From Nematopogon swammerdamellus (taxonomy: Eukaryota; Arthropoda; Insecta; Lepidoptera; Adelidae), in assembly GCA_946902875.1 (NCBI GenBank), contig OX336342.1, forward strand, positions 12,951,523 to 13,015,522: 64,000 nucleotides of DNA. Reading direction: 5' to 3'. A program made the translations under genes and the position numbers. A model generated the notes under the pieces. That model worked only from the letters and a program-made list of their open reading frames with translations, made no database searches and was not told where the DNA came from. Shown piece after piece: positions 45,561 to 56,159 of the stretch. Within the stretch, counting starts at the first letter, position 1. The number at the start of each line of letters is the position of its first letter.

Positions 45561-45624
45561 AAGCCTAAAATATCTTCCAATATTTTGTTGATTAGTATTG
45601 AAGTTTGGATTTGAAAGCGTAATT

Positions 45625-45855
45625 TTTAGGTTTCCGGATCCTGTACGGAAGCCTATTACTAAGCCTTCGCCGCGCCGTCTGTCTGTCCTACTGCTGTATC
45701 TTTGGAACGTTAAAAAATTATGGCAGATAATAATAACAAATTTAAAAATGCAAAAATTAAGGAGGGTTCCCATACAAGAAACGTGTTTTTTTTTTGGTGC
45801 GGAAACCTCGGTGCGCGTGTCCGACTCGCACTTGGCCGTTTTTTTTTTTAATTCG
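45625..45855 (-). repeat. Repeat family B, minus copy
   Basis: Plus strand: TAGGTTTCCGGATCCTGTAC ... GGTGCGCGTGTCCGACTCGC-ACTTGGCCGTTTTTT. Both ends present, middle deleted. It ends 430 bp before another copy in opposite orientation (46108). Confidence 0.7.
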
Positions 45856-46107
45856 TAAATAATTTTTAGCCAAGAAAGTTGGTGAGGCGTCTCTACAGCC
45901 GCCGCTGTTGGCCGTTTTCGATCCGAACTCACTTAGGAGGGGTTACCAACTTAGTCGAGTTAAAACTTTTTGCTGATTCCTGAGATTTGAATACGTATAA
46001 AATCTAAGCGAATGCGGCACCTGAACTTCAAACAATAAGTTCCTGGCAATCACCGGTCGCTCGTGCGCGCCCGGGTCCCTCTGTCTTCAACTCTGGCCGG
46101 TTTTCAT

Positions 46108-46582
46108 GCAAAAACCGGCCAGGTGCGAGTCATACTAGCTCACCGAGAGTTCCTTACCGCCACGTAATTAGTCGGTTTTTATTATTTGTTTTTTGACATG
46201 AGAGTTTTCACTATAATCACACGAACTTTGACGCGTGTATGTGTCAAAGTTTTTACACATATACGCGTTAAATATATAAAACCATATATTTTCTTTTTAC
46301 GATAGAGCAAAACAAGAAAACGCTGAAAAACATGGTTCTTTAATTGAGACGTCCTTTAATATTTTAATTTTGTTTTTTTTTTGTTTTTATTATTTTTAAT
46401 GTATCCGCCATAATAACACATATTGTGTGAAAATTTCAACCGGGTACCTATTAGGATTCTAAAGATACAGCCCTTTAAGTAGAGATAGGACAGACGGACG
46501 GACAAACGGACGGACTGATGGATAGACGGCGTAGGCTTAGCAATTAGGCTTCCGTACCCGTATAGTACGGAACACTAAAAAG
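46108..46582 (+). repeat. Repeat family B, long copy
   Basis: From AAACCGGCCAGGTGCGAGTC to GTATAGTACGGAACACTAAA. Same order of blocks as the copy at 30606. Confidence 0.75.
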
Positions 46583-46647
46583 CCGCTTGTGGTGCAACTA
46601 TGGAAATATAGCTTTAATTTACTTATTTCTACTTAAAAAGAAGGTAG

Positions 46648-46760
46648 GGAAGCACTGAAATGGCACCTAGTTCATCAAGGTGTTATGGGCTGACATCACG
46701 AATGTGATGTCAGCCCATAACACGTGATGTAGCCAACCGTGTCAGTTTCCATAAAAAAAA
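46648..46760 (+). repeat. Rearranged SINE end with perfect 19-bp hairpin
   Basis: The SINE 3' end (GGGAAGCACTGAAATGGCAC ...) is interrupted by an inverted duplication: TGTTATGGGCTGACATCAC, loop GAAT, then its exact reverse complement (46681-46722). It ends GTCAGTTTCCATAAAAAAAA. Confidence 0.7.
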
Positions 46761-46994
46761 AGCTATTCTCTCGTTGACATATTTTTCAGTCGATCTTAAC
46801 CAGCTGCTCTATGGTTCGAATTACATGTAAACTTTGTACACAAGGTACGGCACCGTGTTGACTGGAGGAAATGACCTAAGGCAATAAGTCAGTCCTTGCC
46901 ACAAATTTATTTCATCGGTTCATGTAAGTACATATTCAACAACAAGATGCACATTCACTGCATATTCTCCAACCAAAAATTAACGACAGCTGCC

Positions 46995-47178
46995 AGTACC
47001 CTAATCACGAGATTTCACCTACTACGCTACGCTACGCTACGCCGTGTTCTCCGCATCATTTTGTATGGAGAAACGAAGTTCGCAAATCTTTCACTAGAGG
47101 CGCTGCTCCGTTTCTCCATACAAAATGATGCGGAGAAAACGGCGTAGCGTAGTAGGTTAAACTCGTGATTAGGGTACA
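46995..47178. mobile_element. Foldback element with TACGC pentamers
   Basis: TACCCTAATCACGAGATTTC-ACCTACTACGCTACGC ... TTGTATGGAGAAACG is mirrored by CGTTTCTCCATACAA-like ... GCGTAGCGTAGTAGG ... CTCGTGATTAGGGTA. Arms about 75 bp. The left arm has four TACGC units, the right two. Confidence 0.75.
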
Positions 47179-47465
47179 GAACAGGAACAACGGCGGTGGC
47201 CAGAGTTAGCAGCTCGTTAAGGTGCTACACCTGTTAGCGAACTTACTGCATTATACGAACTGGATAATGTTTGCTGTTGGATTTGTAGCCGGATGCAACG
47301 TGTCGGGTCTCGCAACTTGCGCGAACAAACAGACGTAGCAAGTTGCAAGACAAGCGGTGGCGAAGCGAGCCCTTCTCTGTTCCGTATATTGTTGTTATTG
47401 TTAGATTGCATTTTGACCACTCTGTCTCTGAATATGAATTTAATACTAATAGACGATATCTGGAA

Positions 47466-47716
47466 CTATACCGGATTTGCTTACCACCAACCAATGGATT
47501 CCTCGTTTAATAAGCTTTAAAAAAAAAACAGTATTTTTTTAACTCGTATTTTTGCAAACAATGGTCATTAAATAAAAGGTCAGTTTCCAATGTTGGGCAT
47601 GGTTTTGGCTATAAAACCTCGATTATCTCGAAAAATAGGTTTCCTAGGAAAACATAATAGAGATTTTTTGAAACTTATTAAATTGGGAATCTAGTGGTGT
47701 AAGCAAATCCGGTCGA
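47466..47716. repeat. Short inverted-repeat element
   Basis: ATACCGGATTTGCTTACCAC-CA and GTGGTGTAAGCAAATCCGGT lie about 220 bp apart in inverted orientation around AT-rich sequence. Possibly a small MITE; target duplication not clear. Confidence 0.5.
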
Positions 47717-47719
47717 ACT

Positions 47720-49290
47720 AGGAGACACGGCATACTACATGCCTACTATTAATTCTGAAAGAATTGCATAGTGAAGTATTGGTATAGTTTTACGTTTACG
47801 ATATGTAATTTTTAAGCGAAAACCTTATTTTTATGGTTTTATATCTATATCTATATTTATATATATATATCTTTTATTTTAAACGAAAGGACAATCTTTA
47901 AATTTGAAAAACTTATGTTTGTTGCAGAAATGATCAAACATTTTAGTTATGTCAATGGTATATTTTCAGAGGGTTTCGCAATACTGTAAAACCTGTCATA
48001 GTATTAATTAAACTAATCCAACCTATTCGAATTTGCTTTCCGGGAAATTTATAAATTTTTTTTAAAGTATCTGGTTTAGTACTTACACTTTTCAGAATAT
48101 TAAAGGAGTGTTGCAAAACTTTTCAAAGTATTGCAAAACTTTTCAAAGTGTTGCAAATTTTTAGAAGTTCCCCTCGGGCCCGAGACCTTGAATCAATATC
48201 TGCGAGAGGGACGTATAAAGAGCATGTACTTACATCGCTTGGTGATACTGTTTGTACCTACTCAAATATACTCGGTTTCCGGCTTCAAATTCAACAAATT
48301 TAACTTTTTTACGGAAGCAAAACTCCACAAAAGATTTCAATTGAGGCACCTCCGTGGCGCCAGTGTTCATTCATATTTTGTCTGTGGTGCGACTCCAGCG
48401 CTAAAAGTTCCCAGAAAAGAACTAAATTCGCTGCTTTGAAAGCCAGTGAATGAAATTTGCGCATTTTGAATATACACGAGCGGTGACGATTTTCCATCGG
48501 CTTTGGCGGCGAAGCTGAAATCATTGCTGACTGCTTTCTATTCGAAAAAATGCGCAAAAGAGAAAATATTTTTTTGTTTGTGTCGCGAATTCGCCCGTTA
48601 TTGTCAAAAGCTTTCATAGCGCAACGAGTCTTCATCTGCGGTGCGACCTCGTTCCTGTTCGTACAGGCCGCCCCGGCCTCCAGTCCCCGCGGGGCGCCTC
48701 TGCGGCACCGCGGCGCTGATTATAAGGTGTCTTTGTAATGTTCCCCTTGACGACGAGACTCGACTGATGTTTACTGGGAACTCCGACACTTTAGAGCTGC
48801 ATTACGGACGACGCCTACGGCATGCGGCCTCAATTAACTAACAGTGGTGGCATGTACGCCGACAGACAAGCAGCGGTTACAACAAAAGACTCGAGGAAAC
48901 CTCGACTACAAGTAGTTTTTCCGGTCGGAAGAAAACTCTGCGAACCGTTATTAAACCGACGACGTCGGGCGACATCGAGGAACGACATGGAAAAGAAAGA
49001 GAATTAGTGCGCCGAGTGTCGCAACCGGACCATGAAGCCAATTAATATCAACAGGAATGTCGGTCGCGGCGCGCCTAAGGGGGCGGGCGGAACACTGGTG
49101 CGGGCAAAGCTTGAACTGGCAGCTATATGTAGGAGAGATGTCGACCTGGCGACGACGCGAACCTACTCGTGCGGAAACTTTGCCAACAATGTTAATCCAG
49201 GTGAACGAGATTAAGTTTCAGATCACTTCACAAATGATCATTTCACACTTCTATCAATTATCACGAATAAATACATGGTAAATATGTATA
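47720..49290. other. Unrecognised stretch including a GC-rich zone
   Basis: AT-rich to 48110; a 3-fold ~20-bp tandem (GTTGCAAAACTTTTCAAAGT) at 48110-48160; then a CpG-richer zone 48600-49210 with no frame I recognise on either strand, despite several short open frames. Confidence 0.45.
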
Positions 49291-49297
49291 TCACAAA

Positions 49298-49455
49298 TTT
49301 TTTTTTTATGGAAACAGACACGGGTGGCTACATCACCTACAACATCCGTGATGTCAGCCCATAACACCGGGTGAACTTGGTGCCACGTCAGTGCTTCCCT
49401 TCGATCGTGCCGGCTACACTGAACTGGACGGAAAACACAAACTATTTACATACCT
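49298..49455 (-). repeat. SINE body fragment
   Basis: Minus-strand 3' half (on plus: TTTTTTTTATGGAAACAGAC ... GAACTGGACGGAAAACACAA), truncated at its 5' side. Confidence 0.7.
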
Positions 49456-49963
49456 ACATATTATGTACACGAACATAAGGATGGAAGTGTAAAATGAAGA
49501 ATTCTAGAAATGAAAATATAATAATATATTACGTTCTTAAAATATTTTCGACCGTACTATATAACTTGAGCCTTTCACAGCATTCAGTTTCAGCCTCCAG
49601 GAAAATATTGTTGTCTTATTTTCCACAAGCGATACATGGAAAAGCGAATCACGGAGCTTGACCTCTCTGAATTTAACATTCACGTTCATAAGTGAGTTCT
49701 CAGTATTCCGGGACTTTAAAATTTGGCCGTCTTTGGGGTGAGCCCGCGTCATCGGCGCTTCCGTCGAGCGAAAAACATTTACGCTTGTCAATTGTGTTCA
49801 CCCGGGACTTTCTCGAGACCACCACGAAACTGGCGAAGTCGAGTGAAAAAAAAACGTAAAGATATGTAAATGTGAGCGTTGATTGTCCGCGGTTGGGCGA
49901 GGAGACGCTTATCCACTTGCGCTTTGTATTGTATACGTCTAGCTAGGCTAGGATGTTTCTAGT

Positions 49964-50172
49964 TAACCGACTTCAAAAAAGGAGGAGGTTCTATGTTAGG
50001 CTGTATGTATTTTTTTTTATGTATGTTCAGCAATATCTTCCCCAATTGTGAACCGATTTCGATGATTCTTTTTGTGTTCGGTTCAGTCTAGCTCCAAGGT
50101 GGTCCCATTTTTTTTTGGTCAAGATCGGATTGGAAAGCGAGGCGGAATCGCGAGGCCGAAGGCCGAGCGATT
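49964..50172 (+). repeat. Interspersed repeat (CGACTTCAAAAAAGGAGGAGG type)
   Basis: AACCGACTTCAAAAAAGGAG-GAGGTTCTATG ... GAACCGATTTCGATGATTCT ... CAAGATCGGATTGGAAAGCG, then GCGAGGCCGAAGGCCGAGCG, a scrap of the ~67-bp tandem unit. Confidence 0.65.
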
Positions 50173-50267
50173 CCGCCGAGTACATTAATAGCAAATAAAA
50201 TTACTAAAAAAACTGTGAAATAAAAAACTATTTAAAAAAATATAAAAACCGCCTTCAAAAATGCATG

Positions 50268-50376
50268 AAATAAAAAAATAAAAATCGAACCCTAGAGTTG
50301 AAGGCGGTGGTGCTAAAGCAAGCAAAAATAACCGACCGCCTTCAACTCTAGGGTTCGATTTTTATTTTTTTTTTAG
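50268..50376. repeat. Hairpin (35-bp arms)
   Basis: AAAAATCGAACCCTAGAGTT-GAAGGCGGT is mirrored by ACCGCCTTCAACTCTAGGGT-TCGATTTTT with a ~35-nt loop. It is followed by the minisatellite. Confidence 0.8.
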
Positions 50377-50399
50377 TTTTGTTGTTTCTACTTTAACGG

Positions 50400-50642
50400 T
50401 TAAGTTGAAAACCGCAGAACCAGAGTTCGGCGGGGTCCTGATTCTGTGTTCTAGATATGGTTAAGTTGAAAACCGCAGAACCAGGGTTCGGCGGGGTCCT
50501 GATTCTGTGTTCTAGATATGGTTAAGTTGAAAACCGCAGAACCAGGGTTCGGCGGGGTCCTGATTCTGTGTTCTAGATATGGTTAAGTTGAAAACCGCAG
50601 AACCAGGGTTCGGCGGGGTCCTTATTCTGTGTTCAAGACTTA
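50400..50642. repeat. 61-bp minisatellite, four units
   Basis: Four nearly identical units TTAAGTTGAAAACCGCAGAA + CCAGGGTTCGGCGGGGTCCT + GATTCTGTGTTCTAGATATGG. The first unit has one change (CAGAG), the last ends differently. Non-coding. Confidence 0.95.
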
Positions 50643-51474
50643 TTACGCAAGCATCATAGGTAATTAATGAAAATGGTAAAACAACAATTTTTAGCGTACC
50701 TACTACAGATAATGGAAAGCAGCAGAACATTTTGATATATTTCACGATTTGTACAGTGGCACGAAAATATCAAAACAGAGTAAGTATGATACAATGGATG
50801 AGCGCTTAAAAAAGAGCGTCGCTGTCTACGGAGTGTCGTCCCCGGTAATGGAATCAATTTAGCCCACCCTCTGGGCAATCAACAGTCCGGGATTCTATCG
50901 CGGCGGCTACTCAGTGGCGCCGCCGAGTCTATGACCCTTCATTCCTTTTCCATTGCATGACCGCGGTAACCCGGTTCAATACACGAAACAAAGACACTCT
51001 TACCCTCATAATTCATTGTTTTTTGGTTCAAATCTTTCACTGAGTAACGTTTCATTAACCAAGGATTTTATTCAAAATCCATAGACCACTATTTGACGAG
51101 AAATGTGTACCCTACCTATATTTTAAAGGGATTAGATCCCAATATTCGTAATGTATGGTACATAACATAATGCTATTTGAACTTCACATAACACATTAAC
51201 TACACGTGTTTGGACGGTGAATCAAATATTCCATAAAATGTCATCGTTTCGTTTAAACCGCAGCTAACAATTTCGTGCGATTATCTGCTATTTACTGCTA
51301 TATACTCTGTTATGTCGTCATGAGCTAATTCACATTTTCGTTTTGTTTGAACAACAACGTGACAAACTATCGAGTAATTGGTTGCGGTCGATTTCCGTGG
51401 ATACATTTTGTGGTTTCATGATTCGGATAGATTACTGTTGAAATTTCGAAATATTTAATTTTACTTAATACTAA

Positions 51475-51742
51475 AGCGGCGGGTGGCCGAGTGGTTTGGG
51501 CATCGACCACTCATGCGAGAGGTCCGAGGTTCGAATCCGGGCGGCGTGTACCACCGTACTGGATGTAAGATGGCCGCATAGCAACCTCGGTTGTGTTCTC
51601 CTCTAGTCCAGTATAGCCAGCAATCCAGGGAAGTCTCCGGTATGGCACCTACCTTCTCGGAGGTGATATTGGCTGGTCGGAGCATGTGCTTTGGCACCTC
51701 CGACTCAGTCACCCATACCGGATTACATAAAAAATAAATGGT
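51475..51742 (+). repeat. tRNA-headed SINE (second family)
   Basis: The head GCGGGTGGCCGAGTGGTTTG ... GAGGTTCGAATCCGGGCGG has clear tRNA A and B boxes (TGGCCGAGTGG, GGTTCGAATCC). The body reads ACCACCGTACTGGATGTAAG ... TCTAGTCCAGTATAGCCAGC ... CCGGTATGGCACCTACCTTC, and the tail is GGATTACATAAAAAATAAA. The tRNA-like part resembles a Ser/Leu-type tRNA with class II features lost. Not a functional tRNA. Confidence 0.8.
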
Positions 51743-51884
51743 AGGGTAATACCCCACTGACTTTCTCGCTTGTTTGGCGAACTCAACGTTTTTATGTTCG
51801 AAATTCAAAATATACTGACAGGACAGTTCAGTTGAATTAGTTAGTTAGGCGATCGCAACAAACATTTTGTATGCAATATTTTAA

Positions 51885-52333
51885 TAGAAAGAAACCTTCG
51901 TTTGTATGGTAGCCACCTTTTTTTGAGCTTTCCTGAAAAAAACAGATAATATAGTATCTTTTTAGACTAGTAAAAGGGTTTCTATGTGGAAAATATAATA
52001 AAAATCGTTAGAGCCATTTTTGAGAAAATCGACCTCATCGAAATAATTTGTATGACAGCTACCCTTATTTTTTTGAATAAAAAAAAACTAAAAAAGGTAC
52101 CCTTAGATAATCGTTTCCAACTACTAAATATGAATTTTAAACGAAATCGGTTGAGCGGTTGAGGCGCAACATCGCTGGACACATTGCCATAGACAAATTT
52201 TGTATGACAGCTACCCTTATTTTTTCGAATTTTGAAAAACTAAAATAAGGTACCTCTAGATTATCGTTTCAAACTACTAAATACGAATTTTGAACGAAAT
52301 CGGTTGAGCGGCTTAGGCGCAAGGTCGCTGGAC
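51885..52333. repeat. Interspersed repeat with internal tandem duplication
   Basis: GTATGACAGCTACCCTTATT and AATCGGTTGAGCGG occur twice about 137 bp apart. Non-coding. The AC microsatellite forms its end. Confidence 0.6.
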
Positions 52334-52335
52334 GG

Positions 52336-52366
<31 letters not shown>

Positions 52367-52372
52367 CTCACC

Positions 52373-52403
<31 letters not shown>

Positions 52404-52425
52404 ACCCTCACACACATACATGTTT
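52334..52425. repeat. (AC)n microsatellite with CCCTC interruptions
   Basis: CACACA runs broken by CCCTCTCACCCTCTCT. It follows a duplicated ~137-bp segment (52068-52200 and 52205-52333: CGTTTCAAACTACTAAATAC ... AACGAAATCGGTTGAGCGGC). Confidence 0.9.
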
Positions 52426-52727
52426 CTCAAAACCACTTTTTTAGGATCGTTGAATGATATATAGCCTAAATCAGTCGAAATCTCAACTTCGAAATTTTGG
52501 ACGATCACAATACTTCCTTTCTCCTTACAGTCGCTCGAAAGTAAAATGTTGAAAGATAGTACCTACAAAAGTTACACTTAAATAAATGTGTACATGTTTC
52601 GCTAAGGGATGACGATAGTATTTGCTGGAGTACGTAGGTAGTATGAAGACTTTAGGAATGCGTTTGTGGTATTCGATTTATGATTATAATATTTTGAATG
52701 ATATTCAAGCATTGTGCATCAACCGCG

Positions 52728-52990
52728 GCTTCGCTCGCAGTAGAATCGGTTTAATGGCAAATCCGATTTAAACGCAAACAATAATATGATAATAAATGAT
52801 CGCTTCACTTATATTCTATCTCTCTCTCCCGCCCATACTATACTTTTTTTATACTGCTCAGCCCTAAGGATATTTAGCGTGATGGTATATAGCATATAGT
52901 GAGCCTCAAGAACTACTCTTTCCATTTGTGCAAACCGCATCAAAATCTTTTCTGTGGTTCCGGAGTTTACCTTAAACATACATACAGACA
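52728..52990. repeat. Repeat family E copy 2
   Basis: ACCGCGGCTTCGCTCGCAGT-AGAATCGGTTTAATGGCAAA ... TCAAGAACTACTCTTTCCAT-TTGTGCAAACCGCATCAAAA. A run of AAGATAAGAT follows. Confidence 0.75.
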
Positions 52991-53417
52991 GACGTTCCCT
53001 TTTATAAGAAGTAAGATAAGATAAGATAACATAAGATAAGATAGAAGATAGAAGAGAAGCAATTCCAAACGTATAATGAATCAACGCTGTTGGGAAATCG
53101 AATACCTAAATCAAAGGATCGATAATTCAATTAACTTGCATCACTTCAAGATAAGAAGGCGCGCAAGTAATGGAGTATTCTTTATCTGACCTACTCAAAT
53201 TTATTTTATACTTGGCGCTTTGTACAATCAAAATTTAAGGCATCAATTTAAAAGGACAGACTGATATTGTCAGGTTATATTGCATACTAGTTATTTAGTC
53301 TGTAAATAATCTACAAATATACAAAATTAACATATAATTAAGGTATATAATATAATTAAGGTTGTAGCTCACGTGACTGAACCCATAATATGACATAGGC
53401 ATTATTATTTTTCTTTT

Positions 53418-53565
53418 TTTATGTTTACCGATATGGGTGGCTGAGTCAGAGGGGCCAAAGCACATGCTCCGACCAGCCAAAATCACCTCCAGGAAGGCAG
53501 GTGCCATACCGGTGACTTTCCGAAGCCGAGGCTGCACACCATTTATAACGACGACCAGCTCAACG
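53418..53565 (-). repeat. tRNA-headed SINE, 3' fragment
   Basis: Reverse-strand 3' half of the family at 51475 (on plus: GATATGGGTGGCTGAGTCAG ... GGAAGGCAGGTGCCATACCG), without the tRNA head. Confidence 0.7.
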
Positions 53566-53569
53566 AGTT

Positions 53570-54210
53570 AACGCCGTTTCATCATGGTATTGAATTCACA
53601 GAACAACGTTCGGGCCGCACCGCCCGCTAGTCTGGTTCAAAGCTCCTTGTATTGAATTATTTGACTCTTATGATTATTCTTTGTTTATCGATTATTATCC
53701 TTTCAGGTTCATCCATAATTTGGGTTTAATGAAAAATATTCAAAGATTCTCTTTCTTTACTTACATTCTACATTGTTTTTTGTTTAAATGTTTTGGTGAA
53801 GATATTATTTGTAGTACGTCAATGCAAGACAAATCATAGGAATATTATGTAAAAAGTGTACTCCAATAATGGGATTCAGTGTCTGTGTCGGACACATCTA
53901 AGTATTGAGAAATGTTGAAAAGACAACTCGTTTGTCGTAAACGACTCTGTAAATACCTATCTAAGAAGATTACGTTTGCAAGATCATCTTTTACTTTTCC
54001 CTATTATTCACTGTTAGATACTTTTACGTTACCAAATACCTGAGAAAATACAAATGATGAAAAACCTGTTTCTGATTGCTTTAGTTAGATTATCTTGTAC
54101 TGCTCGACAGGTGGTTGATAACATTAAAAATATAAAAACGTAAGAACAAAGAAATGTTATATTGATAAGCGATTAAAAATCTATAACGATATATTTGTCA
54201 TCGTTACTTT
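53570..54210. other. Stretch with nothing recognised
   Basis: AT-rich unique-looking sequence in front of the (CATA)n tract. Confidence 0.5.
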
Positions 54211-54213
54211 ATA

Positions 54214-54294
54214 CATACATGCATAAATACATACATAACATACATACATACATACATACATACATACATACACATACATACATACATACATATC
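54214..54294. repeat. (CATA)n microsatellite
   Basis: About 18 slightly interrupted CATA units directly abutting repeat family A. Confidence 0.9.
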
Positions 54295-54432
54295 ACACGC
54301 TGTATCCCGACAATCGGGGTAAGTAGAGTAATCGGTGTTGTGCTACAAGGACTCCGTCAAATTAAGCACAACATCGACCATGTAGGAGCATAGGACTAAT
54401 CAAGCAGCAAGTATAAGGCACGAAGACCCATA
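54295..54432 (-). repeat. Repeat family A fragment after a (CATA)n tract
   Basis: CACACGCTGTATCCCGACAA ... TAATCGGTGTTGTGCTACAA ... GCACGAAGACCCA. Truncated. Its end is fused to the microsatellite at 54216. Confidence 0.65.
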
Positions 54433-54712
54433 TATAAATACTTTATACCTATAATATAATGTCGTTCATCGTAGGATTTGTAAAAAAATTACAAAAACCA
54501 AGTACAGTTCAGTGACACACTAGAACCACAAGCACGTCGTCGTCGTCGCGCTTTCGGTAGAGACACTGGCGGCGTCGACTCCATAGGGCCTGGGGGTGCT
54601 CGAGACCCCCGAATGTTATTGTCAGTAGGGCTGAGCCCCCTCATATTTTAACCTGTGTCAAGTAAAAGAGTCCTGTCTCATCATTGTGTGGTCCTTAACA
54701 GCACTTTATATA

Positions 54713-55085
54713 TATATATTTTTTTATGGAAACTGACACGGTTGGATCACCTACAACATCCGTGATGTTAGCCCATAACACCGGGTGAACTAGGTGCCAT
54801 GTCAGTGCTTCCCTGAATTTCATGTCGGCTACACTGAACTGAACGGAAAACACGAACTATTTACATAGCCGTTTCGACAGACGTTTCATTCAGCGCGGTG
54901 GTATCAACCCGGGCGTGATAAACCCTACCACCTAGTAGGTAAGAAGGAGAGGGACCTACAGTTTTACGTGGAATCCGAACAACGGTCAGCCTTCAATGTT
55001 CGAGCGGTCACCCATCCAAGTACTGACCGCGCCCAGGTGTGCTTAACAACAGTCGACCGACCGCACCACTGAGCTACCGAGACTA
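54713..55085 (-). repeat. Second full-length tRNA/5S-headed SINE
   Basis: Minus-strand copy of the family at 10613. Its head is even closer to 5S rRNA: GGGCGCGGTCAGTACTTGGA followed by TGGGTGACCGCT, preceded by CTCGGTAGCTCAGTGGTGCG and followed by GTTCGGATTCC. Its A/T tail is at the left (TTTTTTTATGG read on plus). Confidence 0.8.
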
Positions 55086-55236
55086 ACTTGCCGTTTAATT
55101 ATTTTATTTCACAATCTAAACTGTGCTCTGTTAATTGCTGGTAAAACCTCATTTGATTCCATTAACTTATCTATCATACATACCTACTAAAAATTAAGAA
55201 CTCGTAAAAATTCCAAATCTATATTACATTTACGGT

Positions 55237-55325
55237 ATTTTTTTATGGATACTGACACGGTTGGCTACATCACCTACAACATCCGTGATGTCAGCCCATA
55301 ACACCGGGAGAACTTGGTGCCATGA
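55237..55325 (-). repeat. SINE 3'-end fragment
   Basis: Only the last ~85 bp of the SINE body (TTTTTTTATGGATACTGACA ... AACTTGGTGCCATG), cut at GATTGACATTTG. Confidence 0.65.
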
Positions 55326-55465
55326 TTGACATTTGAATATGCAAACCAGTTTTCGGCAAACAAGTCGGCGCGGCGCCCGCGGTAGAGACGATGGGGGCCG
55401 TGCACACATCGTCCCACCTGGAGGACGGTTCATTATTTGCCTTTTAGGGTTACTTTTACAGGTTT

Positions 55466-55592
55466 GTGTATATTTTAGATAGGTAGATTTATTTTAGATA
55501 GGTAGATTTATTTTAGATAGGTAGATTTATTTTAGATAGGTGGATTTATTTTAGATAGGTAGATTTATTTTAGATAGGTAGATTTATTTCAC
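55466..55592. repeat. 19-bp tandem repeat, about six units
   Basis: Repeats of TTTATTTTAGATAGGTAGA with one GTGGA variant. Confidence 0.93.
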
Positions 55593-56096
55593 AAGTTCAT
55601 TTAATTCTCAATATTAATCTAGTTAGTTAATTATAATATTGTTTTGTACGGTTAAATAAAAACTTAATTCTTACAAATGTTAGGTAACTATTTGTTAAAA
55701 GTATTACTCGTAGGTAAGTTTATAGTTTGGTGTGCATACGTTTCGTAACATTTCTTTTTAATTCAGTGGTTTAGTTTTGTCAGGCAAATAAAATACAAAG
55801 TTAATCCAAAATTTAAAAAATTTACAAAGCTGTCGAATTATATTATAACATGATATTAATTTTTTTTTCCTCAGAATAAAAATGATAGTTACCTATCTAA
55901 TATTATGTACAACTCTTAAAAAAGGTACCCGTCTCAGAATGTTCTTTTAAAACTATACGTTCATTGAACTAACAGGTAGGTACATATATAATTTAGAATT
56001 GCGAACTAATGTTTTTAAGTTTACTCTGTTATTAATAATTATATTCATTTTTAAGTTTCCGGATTAACAGTAGTAGTTTTAAGACTTACATAAGTC

Positions 56097-56159
56097 GACG
56101 TTTCGCCCGCTACGTCACGGGCTTCTTCAGGGACTGCGGAAGTTCCTGGAGCCGACGTC
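56097..56159 (-). ncRNA. Hammerhead-ribozyme-like motif in the Penelope left arm
   Basis: On the minus strand: GACGUC (possible cleavage after the C), a 23-nt stem-I hairpin (pairs GG/CC, CU/AG, GGA/UCC), CUGAAGA, stem II GCCCG/CGGGC, then GAAACGUC, whose ACGUC pairs with GACGU as stem III. These are the hammerhead core pieces (CUGANGA, GAAA, UH cleavage site). Hammerheads are known in Penelope-like elements. One extra A follows CUGAAGA before stem II, so activity is uncertain. The right-hand copy has lost the GAAAC half. Confidence 0.5.
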
